Positions 54,170-64,000 of a DNA stretch of 64,000 nt are shown here, piece by piece. The notes beneath the pieces were generated by a model. The model did no database searches. It was not told where the DNA came from and worked only from the letters and a program-made list of their open reading frames with translations. Within the stretch, counting starts at the first letter, position 1. The number at the start of each line of letters is the position of its first letter. The stretch covers positions 186,001 to 250,000 of the forward strand of contig CAVOII010000014.1 in NCBI GenBank assembly GCA_963696025.1, in the 5' to 3' direction. The DNA comes from JABCYV01 sp963696025. Lineage in GTDB: Bacteria > Acidobacteriota > Terriglobia > Terriglobales > Acidobacteriaceae. A program made the position numbers and the translations under genes.

Positions 54170-54802
54170 ATGCGTGCACTTTCTTTCGGAAAGCTTGTTC
54201 TAGCCACCATCGCCCTCACCGGGCTGCTCTTGCTTTCGCCGTCTCTAGCCGCAGCTAATTCGATCACTGTAGATCTGCAAAATGGCAGTTTGACGGGGAT
54301 CTCGCAGGGTACTGTGGTTGGTTCCGTGAAGTTCAACCAAACCGGGGCCAACGCAGTGCAGGTGACCATTACGATGAATTCCGGTTATGGAATCTTCGTC
54401 GGAGGGAACGGCGGCGAGATCGCTTTTAACAGTAGCACGGGGCTGATAGGCACCGACATTTCCGGGCTGACCTTTGGCTCGTTCAAGACCACGGGAATTG
54501 GCAATTTCGCGAGCCTTGGACCGTTTACCGACGATATCAAAGGGCCATCCGTTGGAAAGAGCATCAATGGCGTGAGCACACTGACCTTCACCGTCACGGC
54601 GAACAATCCGAAGATCAGTAACCTCGCTGGCGCCTTTGCCATCCACGCCTGCGCCTTTTCCGGCGGCAGTTGTGGAAACAACACTGGATTCGTTGGCAAC
54701 AAGATTCCGTCCAGCGTGGTTCCTGAACCCGGGACGATTACGCTGCTAGGAACTGGGCTGGCTGGTTTGGCGGGCTTAGTACGACGTCGCTTGCGCGGCT
54801 AA
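54170..54802 (+). CDS. PEP-CTERM sorting domain protein
   Basis: A 210-residue exported protein. A Sec signal peptide (LVLATIALTGLLLLSPSLAAA) is followed by a beta-rich domain with many Gly, Ser, Asn and Thr and a Cys pair (CAFSGGSCG). The C-terminus is the PEP-CTERM signal: VPEPGTITLLGTGLAGLAGL then VRRRLRG. It would be cut and anchored by exosortase (EpsH/XrtA), which links to exopolysaccharide export. No exosortase gene is in the window. AAAAGGA is the ribosome binding site for ATG 54170. A terminator follows. Confidence 0.93.
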   Translation: MRALSFGKLVLATIALTGLLLLSPSLAAANSITVDLQNGSLTGISQGTVVGSVKFNQTGANAVQVTITMNSGYGIFVGGNGGEIAFNSSTGLIGTDISGLTFGSFKTTGIGNFASLGPFTDDIKGPSVGKSINGVSTLTFTVTANNPKISNLAGAFAIHACAFSGGSCGNNTGFVGNKIPSSVVPEPGTITLLGTGLAGLAGLVRRRLRG

Positions 54803-54824
54803 ATCTATCCGCCTCTTTTTCCGC

Positions 54825-54855
54825 CCCACGGGCTAATTGCCCTGGGTGTTTTTTT
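54825..54855 (+). terminator. Rho-independent terminator of the PEP-CTERM gene
   Basis: CCCA-c-GGGC-taatt-GCCC-TGGG, an 8-bp stem with one bulged C, followed by TG and seven T. It lies 22 nt after the stop. Confidence 0.75.
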
Positions 54856-54972
54856 GTACATGCAAAGACTACAGGGTTGTGTCGTGGGACAGAGCGGCTC
54901 AGGAAACTGGCTGCCGCTAAGCCCCGATCCCCATAGCGCGAAAACGCTCAGTAATTCATAATCACTTCGTCG

Positions 54973-55173
54973 ATGGCTACGCGTAATCTCAGAGTGCTCA
55001 AATGGCTTGGCACGGTCCCCGCCGCTGGAGTCTGCGCTCTTTGCAATCGCCAGTTCAAGGTCCCAATGAGCGCCCTGAAGAGAGTTACAGACGCGCAAGA
55101 GAGTCTCAGAAAGCAGTTTACCGAGCACAAGTGCACGCCCGAGCCAACCATTCCAACGCAAGCTGAATCTTAG
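54973..55173 (+). CDS. Small zinc-finger-like protein
   Basis: A 66-residue protein: MATRNLRVLKWLGTVPAAGV, then CALCNRQFKVPM, a helical charged stretch and FTEHKC. The C-x2-C … H-x2-C arrangement suggests one zinc site of zinc-finger or treble-clef type. I recall similar short proteins in Acidobacteriota, but no function is known. The ribosome binding site is weak. The gene lies between the PEP-CTERM terminator and another tiny frame. Confidence 0.6.
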   Translation: MATRNLRVLKWLGTVPAAGVCALCNRQFKVPMSALKRVTDAQESLRKQFTEHKCTPEPTIPTQAES

Positions 55174-55205
55174 TCGCTATTCGCGCCCCTTCGCGAGGGT
55201 GTCAA

Positions 55206-55334
55206 ATGGTTCACAAGCCTCGGCGCGAAACTCCTATCGAGCGTATATTCCGCGAGGTGAACGGCCGCAAGATGAGCGCAGCCCTGAAACGCATCTTGCT
55301 GCGCAAACCAAGGACAAAACGCAAGGCCACATAA
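55206..55334 (+). CDS. Very small basic protein, 42 aa
   Basis: ATG 55206 follows GAGGGTG at good spacing. The product starts MVHKPRRETPIERIFREVNG and ends LLRKPRTKRKAT; one third of residues are Lys or Arg. It could bind nucleic acid. Function unknown. Confidence 0.45.
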   Translation: MVHKPRRETPIERIFREVNGRKMSAALKRILLRKPRTKRKAT

Positions 55335-55474
55335 ACACAGCACGAAGCAAGGGCATCTTGCCGTCCCTCTATACGTACCCCGCTTTCCCTTGACTCTCCT
55401 CCTCGCGCCGTAAGATGCGCTGACGCTGCCAATCTGATTTAATAGCCGGTCAAGTAACTACAGGAGCCGGACTG

Positions 55475-57412
55475 ATGAAATTATTTCCTCGTCTGCTGGT
55501 GGCTCTGTTCCTGGCCACCCTTGCCTTCCCGCAAGGCGGTGAAATTGTTCCCAACGAGAACCTGGTGGTGGAAGGTGTTCCCAGGATTCCCGCCTCACTC
55601 GCTGAGACGGTCGACCGCTACACGAATTTTCGCGGGGCCACGCTCGACAGTTGGGACCCAGTCAAGCGCGAAATGCTGATTTCGACTCGGTTCGCGGACA
55701 CAACTCAAGTGCATCTGGTGAAGATGCCTGGCGGCGCACGCACGCAACTGACATTCTATCCGGATTCAGTCGGCGTCGCGGAGTATTCATCCAAGTCAAG
55801 CGAGTCGTTTATGTTCGCCAAGGACATTGGCGGCGCCGAGTTCTACCAGCTCTATCGTCACGACGGCGAAAGCGGAAATGACACTCTGCTCACAGACGGC
55901 AAATCGCGCAACACTGCTCCGGTGTGGTCTCATAACAGCGAGAGCCTCGCTTACGGTTCTACTCGCCGCACCGGCAATGACGTTGATCTTTACATCGTGG
56001 AACCAGCGAATCCAAAGAGCGATCGTCTCCTGGTAAAACTCGAGGGTGGCGGATGGGAGGCGCGGGACTGGTCGTCCGATAACCAGAAGATCCTCGCCTT
56101 AGAGGAAATTTCCGCCAACGAGAGCTACCTTTGGATTGTTGATGCAGCCACCGGCGAAAAAAGTCTGATCACACCCAAGGGCAGCGCGACCAAGATCGCA
56201 TACCGGGGCGGACGCTTCAGCAAAGATGGCAAGGGTATTTACGTCACCACCGACAGGGATTCCGAGTTTCAGCGTCTCGCTTATATTGATCTTGCGACCA
56301 AACAGCATACTTACTTAACCAGTCAGATTCGCTGGGACGTGGACGAATTCGATCTTTCCGATGACGGCAAGACCATCGCATTCATCGCCAACGAAGACGG
56401 ATTTGGAACTTTGCATTTGCTCGATACTGCGACCGGGAGAGAAAATCCGGCACTCGATCTGCCGAAAGGCGTCATCTCTGGTGTTCGCTGGCACAAAGAT
56501 AATCACGATCTCGGATTCAATATTGCCTCTGCCCGTTCCCCCTCTGACGTGTATTCGCTTGATGTTGTGACCGGGAAAGTTGAACGCTGGACCTTCAGCG
56601 AAACCGGGGGGCTGAATCCAGCGCACTTTTCTGAGCCCGAGCTGATCCACTGGAAGAGTTGGGATGGACGAGGCATCAGCGGCTTCCTCTATCGGCCTCC
56701 GCCACACTTTACAGGCAAGCGGCCAGTCATCATCAACATTCATGGCGGGCCCGAGGGCCAATCGCGGCCGAGCTTTCTCAACCGCAACAACTATTACCTG
56801 AATGAACTCGGGGTCGCGATCATCTTTCCCAACGTGCGCGGGTCCTCGGGCTACGGCAAGACTTTCCTTGCGCTCGACAACGGCTTCCTCCGCGAAGGTT
56901 CCTACCAGGACATCAATTCCCTGCTCGATTGGATTCACACCCAGCCTGACCTCGATGCCAGTGGCGTTCTGATTACCGGCGGCAGCTATGGCGGCTTTAT
57001 GACGCTTGCCGTCGCCACCCACTACAACGAGAGGATTTGCTGTTCGGTAGACATCGTGGGCCCCTCGAACCTGGTCACGTTCCTCGAACACACTTCCGGA
57101 TACCGCCAAGACTTACGGCGTGTGGAGTATGGCGATGAGCGCGATCCCAAGATGAGAGAGTTCCTGGAACGTATCGCACCCATGAACAAGGCCAAGAACA
57201 TTACCAAGCCGCTATTCGTGATTGCAGGGAAAAATGATCCGCGCGTGCCCGCCAGCGAATCCGAGCAGATGGTCTCCATGGTGCGACAGAACGGCACCCC
57301 GGTCTGGTTCCTCGAGGCGAAGGACGAAGGCCATGGCTTTCGTAAGAAAAAGAACCAGGACTATCAGTTTTACGCGACGGTAATGTTTGTAAAAGAGTAT
57401 TTGCTGAAGTAG
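55475..57412 (+). CDS. S9-family (prolyl oligopeptidase-type) serine peptidase
   Basis: A 645-residue exported peptidase. A signal peptide (LFPRLLVALFLATLAFPQG) is followed by a beta-propeller (about 30-390) and an alpha/beta-hydrolase domain. Catalytic triad: Ser in ITGGSYGGFMTLA, Asp in AGKNDPRVP, and His in KDEGHGF. Also NIHGGPEGQSRPSF (oxyanion region) and NVRGSSGYGKTF. It probably degrades peptides in the periplasm or outside. Length and layout are typical for acylaminoacyl-peptidase-like S9 enzymes. cyaY follows 68 nt after the stop. Confidence 0.94.
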   Translation: MKLFPRLLVALFLATLAFPQGGEIVPNENLVVEGVPRIPASLAETVDRYTNFRGATLDSWDPVKREMLISTRFADTTQVHLVKMPGGARTQLTFYPDSVGVAEYSSKSSESFMFAKDIGGAEFYQLYRHDGESGNDTLLTDGKSRNTAPVWSHNSESLAYGSTRRTGNDVDLYIVEPANPKSDRLLVKLEGGGWEARDWSSDNQKILALEEISANESYLWIVDAATGEKSLITPKGSATKIAYRGGRFSKDGKGIYVTTDRDSEFQRLAYIDLATKQHTYLTSQIRWDVDEFDLSDDGKTIAFIANEDGFGTLHLLDTATGRENPALDLPKGVISGVRWHKDNHDLGFNIASARSPSDVYSLDVVTGKVERWTFSETGGLNPAHFSEPELIHWKSWDGRGISGFLYRPPPHFTGKRPVIINIHGGPEGQSRPSFLNRNNYYLNELGVAIIFPNVRGSSGYGKTFLALDNGFLREGSYQDINSLLDWIHTQPDLDASGVLITGGSYGGFMTLAVATHYNERICCSVDIVGPSNLVTFLEHTSGYRQDLRRVEYGDERDPKMREFLERIAPMNKAKNITKPLFVIAGKNDPRVPASESEQMVSMVRQNGTPVWFLEAKDEGHGFRKKKNQDYQFYATVMFVKEYLLK

Positions 57413-57480
57413 CTCTAAGCCAATAGGTTTTGGTTGGAGGCCTGAGAGCCGGGGTCTGACGGCTTGTTTATAATCACACC

Positions 57481-57813
57481 ATGCTGGATGACAACGATTT
57501 CCGCAAGCATGCTGACGGCGCTCTAGTATCCCTGAAGCAGAGCTTGATTACTGCCGAAGAGTCGGCCGACATGGAAGTAGAAGATCAAGCCGGTGCGCTG
57601 CACATCTCTTTCGGTGATAACAGCAGGTTCGTGATCTCACCCAATGCGCCCGTCCGTCAAATTTGGATTTCCGCGCTTTCCACTAGCTTTAAACTAGACT
57701 GGTCAGACGCAGATCAAGACTTCGTTCTGCAGAAAACCGGAGAAGGATTAAAGCCGTTGGTGGCGCGCTTGATAAATCAACAACTGGGAGAAGAAGCTGT
57801 GACGCTGGCCTAG
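57481..57813 (+). CDS. cyaY: Frataxin-like iron donor CyaY
   Basis: A 110-residue frataxin homologue: acidic first helix (MLDDNDFRKHADGALVSLKQSL), the beta-sheet phrases DMEVEDQAGALHISFGDNSRFVISPN, and the conserved PVRQIWISALSTSFKLDW with the invariant Trp. It binds iron and modulates iron-sulfur cluster assembly. It ends exactly at the ypdA stop: the two convergent genes share a border with no gap. Acidobacterial frataxins are not frequently noted, but the family match is clear. Confidence 0.92.
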   Translation: MLDDNDFRKHADGALVSLKQSLITAEESADMEVEDQAGALHISFGDNSRFVISPNAPVRQIWISALSTSFKLDWSDADQDFVLQKTGEGLKPLVARLINQQLGEEAVTLA

Positions 57814-58905
57814 CTAGCCTCTGCCGAGCTTTTGTTTCAGATCCGTAGCAATCAGCTTGCCGTGGAAGCGTCCGTTCTCAATGAAAATTTCGTTGGTCCT
57901 TGATCCGGCCACGATCACTCCTGCCACGTAAATTCCAGACACATTACTTTCGAGCGTCTGCGGATCGCACACCGGGCGGCATTGTTCAGATGAAAGCTCA
58001 ATGCCCATGGAGCGCAGAAAATCATAGTCAGGATGGTAACCGGTCATGGCGAAAACAAAATCATTGTTCAAACGCACAGGACTGTCAGGTGTATCGAGAT
58101 CTACAAAGTCCACTTCGATTTGTTGCACCGTGCTGCTGAAATAAGCAGCGATTTCGCCATTCTTGATGCGGTTCTCGATGTCCGGCAGAATCCAGTACTT
58201 GACGTGGTTATGCAATCTCGGCCCGCGATGCACTAGAGTTACACGCGCGCCGTGCCTCCAAAGATCAAGCGAGGCGATGGCGGCCGAGTTCTTGCCCCCG
58301 ATCACCAGTACATCCGTGTCGAAGAAGGGATGCGGCTCCCGATAATAATGGAAGACTTTGGAAAGCTCTTCTCCAGGCGTGCCCAGCGGGTTGGACAAAT
58401 CGTAGTATCCGGTTGAAACTATCAGTTTTCGTGTACGGTAGTCATAGATCCGGCCTATGCTGTCCGTTGCTGTGACGTGAAAGTCGCCGTCGCTCCCAGT
58501 CACGGTCTTAACCGATTGGTATTGGCGAATGTCGAGCTGATAGTGCTCAGTTACCTTACGGTAATATTCGAGCGCCTCCTCACGCGTGGGCTTCTGATGA
58601 GCGGTGCTGAAGGGAATATCGCCGATTTCGAGCAGCTCCGGCGTAGTGAAGAACGACATGTTCGCGGGATAGTTGTAGATGGAATTGACCACGCAGCCCT
58701 TGTCGATCGCAACAGTTTTGAACCCCGCGCGCTGCGCTTCGATGGCGCAGGCCAGCCCCGTCGGGCCAGCACCGATCACGAGCACATCCGCTCGCGTATC
58801 AGGTTTCCCTTTGAGCTGGGCACGGGGAAGCGTATCGGGAATCTGTTGGGTCACGCCGGAGATCTGCTTAGTCACCAAATGTGTCTCTGCCGGAGGAACG
58901 GCCAC
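57814..58905 (-). CDS. ypdA: YpdA-type FAD/NAD(P)-dependent reductase (putative bacillithiol disulfide reductase)
   Basis: A 363-residue flavoprotein. The FAD-binding GxGxxG is VLVIGAGPTGLACAIEA (about residue 41), and the NAD(P) motif is VLVIGGKNSAAIASLDLWRHG. YNYPANMSFFTTPELLEIGD is characteristic of YpdA/Bdr. There is no CxxC redox pair, as expected for that family. YpdA reduces bacillithiol disulfide with NADPH and recycles the thiol whose synthesis starts with BshA (25267). A GTG start at 58905 is used; about 38 extra N-terminal residues precede the flavin motif. Confidence 0.92.
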   Translation of the reverse strand: MAVPPAETHLVTKQISGVTQQIPDTLPRAQLKGKPDTRADVLVIGAGPTGLACAIEAQRAGFKTVAIDKGCVVNSIYNYPANMSFFTTPELLEIGDIPFSTAHQKPTREEALEYYRKVTEHYQLDIRQYQSVKTVTGSDGDFHVTATDSIGRIYDYRTRKLIVSTGYYDLSNPLGTPGEELSKVFHYYREPHPFFDTDVLVIGGKNSAAIASLDLWRHGARVTLVHRGPRLHNHVKYWILPDIENRIKNGEIAAYFSSTVQQIEVDFVDLDTPDSPVRLNNDFVFAMTGYHPDYDFLRSMGIELSSEQCRPVCDPQTLESNVSGIYVAGVIVAGSRTNEIFIENGRFHGKLIATDLKQKLGRG

Positions 58906-59033
58906 GCGCTTGCGAAGATAACGATTCTAGCATGCGAGCCGAGCTTCCCCGGCTTGCCGGGTTCGTCTGCTCTGTGAAATTATGTTCTCGCCGCGCGGCC
59001 ATACCAAACTAATTCCAGCTGGAGGTTATTGTC

Positions 59034-60053
59034 GTGTCTGCAACCAGTCCGGGCGCTACTCCCTCTCCACAACTATTTTTTGAGACCATTACGGCTTACC
59101 AACGGACGGAAGCTCTCCAAGCCGGCGTTCAGCTCGATCTTTTTAGCGCTATCGGCAAGGAGCAACTGACGGCTCGGGAGATCGCCCAGCGCTGCCAGAG
59201 TTCCGAACGCGGGACTCGCATCCTCTGCGATTACCTGGTCATCCATGGATTTTTGACCAAGCAGGACAAACACTACAGTCTGACCCGCGACTCCGCTGTT
59301 TTTCTTGACCAGCATTCACCCGCTTACCTCGGGGGCACCATCGGGTTTCTTCTTTCGCCTTCTGCCACCGAGGGCTTCAAAGAGCTGGCCGCAGCCGTGC
59401 GCAAAGGCGGCACCGTCAAGGAACAGACCAGCCTTACGCCCGAAAACCCCATGTGGGTGGATTTCGCGCGCAGCATGGTGCCGCTGATGGCCATGCCGGC
59501 TGAGTTGTTAGCGGGCGTCCTAAAAGCAGATGAAGGCCATAAATGGAAGGTGCTGAGCCTGGCGGGCGGGCACGGAATGTATGAGATCACGTTGGCCCGT
59601 CACAATAAGAATGCGGAAGTTTGGGCGCTGGACTGGCCCAACGTACTCGAGGTTGCGCGCGAGAATGCAGCTGCGGCTGGCGTGGCTAGCCGTTACCACA
59701 CCATCCCGGGTAACGCGTTCGATGTCGAATATGGAGATGGCTACGACCTGGTGCTTGTCACCAATTTCCTGCACCACTTCGATCTGCCCACCTGCACGAG
59801 TTTGATGCGCAAGGTGAACGCCGCACTCAAACCCGGAGGCCGGACAACGATCCTCGAGTTTGTGCCTAATGAAGACCGAATTTCGCCGCCCCTGGCTGCA
59901 GGGTTCAGCCTGACCATGCTGGCCGGAACCCCTGCTGGCGATGCTTATACATTCTCCGAGTATCAGCAGATGTTGTCGAACGCGGGCTTCCGCTCAAGCG
60001 AGCTTCATCCGTTGCGGCCGACATTCTTCAATGTGGTGATTGGGAAGAAGTAG
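59034..60053 (+). CDS. SAM-dependent O-methyltransferase-like protein
   Basis: A 339-residue methyltransferase of the acetylserotonin/hydroxyneurosporene O-methyltransferase type. The N-terminal winged-helix dimerisation region (LQAGVQLDLFSAIGKEQLTA … GTRILCDYLVIHGFL) is followed by the SAM fold with VLSLAGGHGMYEITLAR (motif I), VWALDWPNVLEVAREN and VLVTNFLHHFD. The usual catalytic His is not certain. The substrate is unknown, probably a small aromatic or isoprenoid hydroxyl. The start is GTG 59034 after GGAGG (59020-59024). A dispersed repeat lies behind the stop. Confidence 0.88.
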   Translation: MSATSPGATPSPQLFFETITAYQRTEALQAGVQLDLFSAIGKEQLTAREIAQRCQSSERGTRILCDYLVIHGFLTKQDKHYSLTRDSAVFLDQHSPAYLGGTIGFLLSPSATEGFKELAAAVRKGGTVKEQTSLTPENPMWVDFARSMVPLMAMPAELLAGVLKADEGHKWKVLSLAGGHGMYEITLARHNKNAEVWALDWPNVLEVARENAAAAGVASRYHTIPGNAFDVEYGDGYDLVLVTNFLHHFDLPTCTSLMRKVNAALKPGGRTTILEFVPNEDRISPPLAAGFSLTMLAGTPAGDAYTFSEYQQMLSNAGFRSSELHPLRPTFFNVVIGKK

Positions 60054-60089
60054 CCGGGGGAAACGTCGAGTGCTTCGCGCTCTTTCTGA

Positions 60090-60115
60090 AGCCTTTGCGA
60101 CCTTTGCGGTTAAGA
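60090..60115. repeat. Dispersed intergenic repeat, copy 2
   Basis: Contains gcctttgcgacctttgcggt followed by taag; partner of 48366-48392. Confidence 0.5.
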
Positions 60116-60235
60116 CTTTGATCGCAAAGATCGTGAAGCACAGTCCTTCGCCGCAATTCAGATCGCGGCCTGCCCAGTTGTCCCCGCGTTATAATCAAAG
60201 GTTGCCCTAACCTCCGCGTAGGCATCAGGAACGAC

Positions 60236-61645
<1,410 letters not shown>

Positions 61646-61679
61646 ACGCGACTGAGCGACCTCCGCCTAGTAAGAAAAG

Positions 61680-61867
61680 CGTCATCCCGAAGTCCCCGTG
61701 CTTTCCGTGGCGTGGCGAGGGATCTGGTGTGGGCGCCCATCATGTTCACCCATCACCGACCAGCGCGGGTCTGGGGAGTAAAAAGGCCTGACAGCTCGGC
61801 GCGAAATGTTGGGAGATCTGCGCGAGATCCCTCATCCGGCTGAACTACGCCGGATTTCGGGATGACG
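61680..61867. repeat. REP-like element with outer and inner inverted repeats
   Basis: CGTCATCCCGAA (61680-61691) pairs perfectly with TTCGGGATGACG (61856-61867). Inside, ATCCGGC (61834-61840) pairs with GCCGGAT (61849-61855), and agatctgcgcgagatc forms another palindrome. It fills the gap between fumC and the EamA gene, both ending towards it. Confidence 0.7.
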
Positions 61868-61902
61868 TCACAGTGGAGTGAGAATTTGGACTTAACAGGA
61901 AT

Positions 61903-62862
61903 TCAATCCGCTTTCACCGGGCTCAGCTCAACAACTCCGTTCGCGTGCTTTTCCGCTGCCGCCTTTGGCGTCGTTGTAATCGTTATCACGCTCACCAGCA
62001 CCAGCAGCGTGCCCAACAGCGTCCGTGGACCAACGACTTCTCCTCCGATCAGGTAGCCCAGCGCCACCGCGACCACCGGATTAACGTATGCATACGTGCC
62101 AACTCTGGTCGGCGATTCATAGTGCAGCAGCCAAATGTAGGCGGTAAAGCCCACGATCGAACCAGCCGTAATGAGATAGACCAAGGAGAACCACGCATTC
62201 CAGGAAACCGCTTGGATATGGAAGTCCGCGAGTTCGCGAGAAAGCGCGGCTAGCACCAGCAACTGGACTCCTCCTGTGAGCATCTGGGCTGCGGCACTCA
62301 TGGGCTTGGAAGCCGGCAGAGGAAGTTTTCTGCTGAGGATTGTAGCCACCGACCAGGTAAATGCCGCGGCCACCAACGCCAGAGCGCCCGCACGATTGAT
62401 GGGAACCTCACCCAGCGACATCGCGTGGCTCATGAGCACGGCCACGCCGCAAATACCCACGATCAGCGCCAGACCAAGACGCACCGTGAGCCGTTGGGTG
62501 CCCAGAAAAATAATCTCGAGGAGCGTGATGAACACCGGAATCGTTGCCAGAACGACCGCGGCAATCCCGGATGGCACACGTTGCTCCGCCCAGAACAGGC
62601 AACCGTAGTCGATCAGGAAGATTAAAGTCCCCATCGAGAAAGCGCCTGCCCACTCGCGGTAACTCGGAGACGGAGTGCCTCTCAGCCGCATCCAGCCGTA
62701 CAAGACCAGCCCGGCCACGACAAAACGGAAAGCCGCCAGCAGGAACGGGGGTACCTCGTGAACGCCCACGCGGATGGCCAGATATGTTGACCCCCAGACA
62801 AAATAAATGATGGCGAACGCCAGCAGGATCTTCCAGGAGGGTGGGCGGGCTGCGGTTTCCAT
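61903..62862 (-). CDS. EamA/DMT-family transporter
   Basis: A 319-residue protein with ten transmembrane helices in two EamA repeats. The first starts ILLAFAIIYFVWGSTYLAIR and the second WSVATILSRKLPLP. PPFLLAAFRFVVAGL and the late YAYVNPVVAVALGYLIGGE motif are typical of the drug/metabolite transporter group (YedA/RhaT-like). It may export amino acids or other metabolites; the substrate is unknown. The ATG is at 62862, preceded by CAAGGAGCTCTAG. The gene is convergent with fumC across the REP-like element. Confidence 0.93.
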   Translation of the reverse strand: METAARPPSWKILLAFAIIYFVWGSTYLAIRVGVHEVPPFLLAAFRFVVAGLVLYGWMRLRGTPSPSYREWAGAFSMGTLIFLIDYGCLFWAEQRVPSGIAAVVLATIPVFITLLEIIFLGTQRLTVRLGLALIVGICGVAVLMSHAMSLGEVPINRAGALALVAAAFTWSVATILSRKLPLPASKPMSAAAQMLTGGVQLLVLAALSRELADFHIQAVSWNAWFSLVYLITAGSIVGFTAYIWLLHYESPTRVGTYAYVNPVVAVALGYLIGGEVVGPRTLLGTLLVLVSVITITTTPKAAAEKHANGVVELSPVKAD

Positions 62863-63004
62863 CTAGAGCTCCTTGAAATCGGCCTACGGCATTGCTTCAC
62901 ACTAAACGCCGCTCGTTTATAGATGGCCTATCCTGCTCGCCGGAATCAAATCTCCTTAATGAATACTTCTTATGGCCCACATAAATTCGCCTCATGCGCC
63001 GTGC

Positions 63005-64000
63005 TTATCTGCTCTTGAGCGCTCGATGCTCAAGCACAGACTTGTCAAAGCTCAATCCGCTCAGTTCTGCCAGTTCGTCCTGATCCACGCCTTTGCTTCC
63101 AACCAGCACCTGAAAGGTTTCCCCGATGCCTGCTGGCGTGACCAAGTGCTTTAACTGCAGCGCGACTTTGGCTTTCTCCTGCGGCAGACGGCATTCCTCA
63201 AACGCATCTGCGAATTGATTCTCCTCTCCGATTCCCATCAGGAACTGCGACTGCGTCAGCAGCGGTCGGGTTTGCATGCCGTTCCCTTCCGCCGCCGCCG
63301 TGAGCGCGCTGAAATTCACATGAGCGGTGATGTCCTGCCCGCCGGGCGCTTCGTACGGACTTGCGCTCACGGCGTGTTGGCGAAAGGCGGTTATGGTACC
63401 GCGGTGCCGTCCCGCGAGCTGCTCGGCTCGCGTATACCCGTAGTCGATTACAACCATAAATCCGCGATTCATGGTGGCTGTGATTCGCGACATGTAGTCG
63501 TGTGCGAGCAGCGCAGCCTCGACTCGCTCTCCATCTGCGGGATGCACGCCGTAGCGGTCAAGAAATTCCAACTCCTCCACAGAGGCTGGAACCCAGGTCT
63601 CAACAAACCGATTGGCGTTAGTTGAAATGCGCAGTGCACCTTGGGGACTGAGGACTTCGACCGGTAGTGCATCGAAGAATTCATTGGCAAAGATGATGAC
63701 CGCCACCTCAGTGGCCAGAGCTCTCTCAGCCTTTCCGTGGAAGGGTACGGCTTCAGCCGTGCCAACCGGCAACGCCCCGAGGGAAGCCCTCCCTGTCGCC
63801 ATATGCTTGCTCAGAGTTACTGGCAGCCGTCCAAGTAGCGCAGGCGAGCGTTCCACCAGCGTGTAATGCAAGGCTCCAAAGAAATCTGGAAACTTCTTTT
63901 CCGACCAATCCAGCACCTCCTGCGCAAACAGTCCGCGGCCTGGGCCAAGTTCCAGAATTTCAATCTGCTCCGGAGATCCCAGCACCCACCACATCTCGTT
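63005..64000 (-). CDS. MidA/NDUFAF7-type SAM-dependent methyltransferase (N-terminus cut by window edge)
   Basis: The last 331 residues of a COG1565 (SAM_MT_MidA) protein. Motif I is IEILELGPGRGLFAQEVLDW, followed by LHYTLVERSPALL, ANEFFDALPVEVL, and MVVIDYGYTRAEQLAGRHRGT, all characteristic. The frame is open to the right edge, so the start lies outside; an internal ATG at 63994 is probably not the start. The mitochondrial relative NDUFAF7 methylates an arginine of complex I. A similar role in NADH dehydrogenase assembly here is inference. The gene ends 142 nt upstream of the EamA start. Confidence 0.92.
   Translation of the reverse strand, partial: NEMWWVLGSPEQIEILELGPGRGLFAQEVLDWSEKKFPDFFGALHYTLVERSPALLGRLPVTLSKHMATGRASLGALPVGTAEAVPFHGKAERALATEVAVIIFANEFFDALPVEVLSPQGALRISTNANRFVETWVPASVEELEFLDRYGVHPADGERVEAALLAHDYMSRITATMNRGFMVVIDYGYTRAEQLAGRHRGTITAFRQHAVSASPYEAPGGQDITAHVNFSALTAAAEGNGMQTRPLLTQSQFLMGIGEENQFADAFEECRLPQEKAKVALQLKHLVTPAGIGETFQVLVGSKGVDQDELAELSGLSFDKSVLEHRALKSR

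Overview
The window looks like a chromosomal segment of a soil-type Acidobacteriota, probably class Terriglobia (Koribacter/Sulfotelmatobacter-like). This is an inference. It rests on the cluster of one-transmembrane Ser/Thr kinases with PD40/TolB or TPR sensor tails, a PEP-CTERM protein, bacillithiol genes (bshA, ypdA), a Rieske/cytochrome b operon with an octaheme cytochrome c, and several families of GC-rich dispersed hairpin repeats. There are no rRNA genes and no intact tRNA genes in the window.

Bases 1-22,000 are an accessory, partly decayed region. It holds four paralogous Pkn-type kinase genes: one truncated by the window edge, one intact TPR type, one TPR type with a frameshift, and one PD40 type followed by the relic 3' end of a TPR type. 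Three of them share an almost identical sigma70-like promoter (TTGACT/G, 17-18 bp, TAACAT) lying almost on top of the start codon. Between them are a Flp-type pilin too short for usual gene calling, a Tat-exported protein with an in-frame UGA, an SDR dehydrogenase, an IS110 transposase fragment, a short ATP-dependent DNA ligase with a small Cys-rich partner, a SEC-C protein with a possible PD-(D/E)XK nuclease core, a dCMP deaminase interrupted by UAG, an HNH protein inside a pair of 37-bp direct repeats, and the 5' half of a tRNA gene broken at the anticodon loop. That break, with nearby repeated motifs, looks like an integration boundary.

At 22,038 a small rhodanese has an in-frame UGA where homologues are expected to carry Cys, two codons after the catalytic Cys. 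A hairpin matching the bacterial SECIS rule sits 22 nt behind it. It is the best selenoprotein candidate here, although a nonsense mutation is equally compatible with the sequence.

From 22.9 kb on the genes are intact and housekeeping-like: a ChbG/HpnK deacetylase, a PilZ protein, BshA, a LytS-type histidine kinase, an alanyl-tRNA editing protein, threonine synthase, a HAD phosphatase, a lytic transglycosylase, an LPG-synthase-type flippase, NrdR, isocitrate dehydrogenase and ferrochelatase. Then comes a respiratory block at 38.8-49.7 kb: Rieske protein, split cytochrome b, octaheme cytochrome c, cupredoxin-like lipoprotein, heme A synthase, an ABC exporter and a DUF420 protein. Ferrochelatase and heme A synthase flanking this block suggest coordinated supply of hemes b, c and a.

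The last part holds a ferredoxin, SSB, a pterin dehydratase, an MFS transporter, a PEP-CTERM protein, an S9 peptidase, a frataxin homologue, YpdA, an O-methyltransferase-like protein, fumarase C, an EamA transporter and a MidA-like methyltransferase cut by the right edge.
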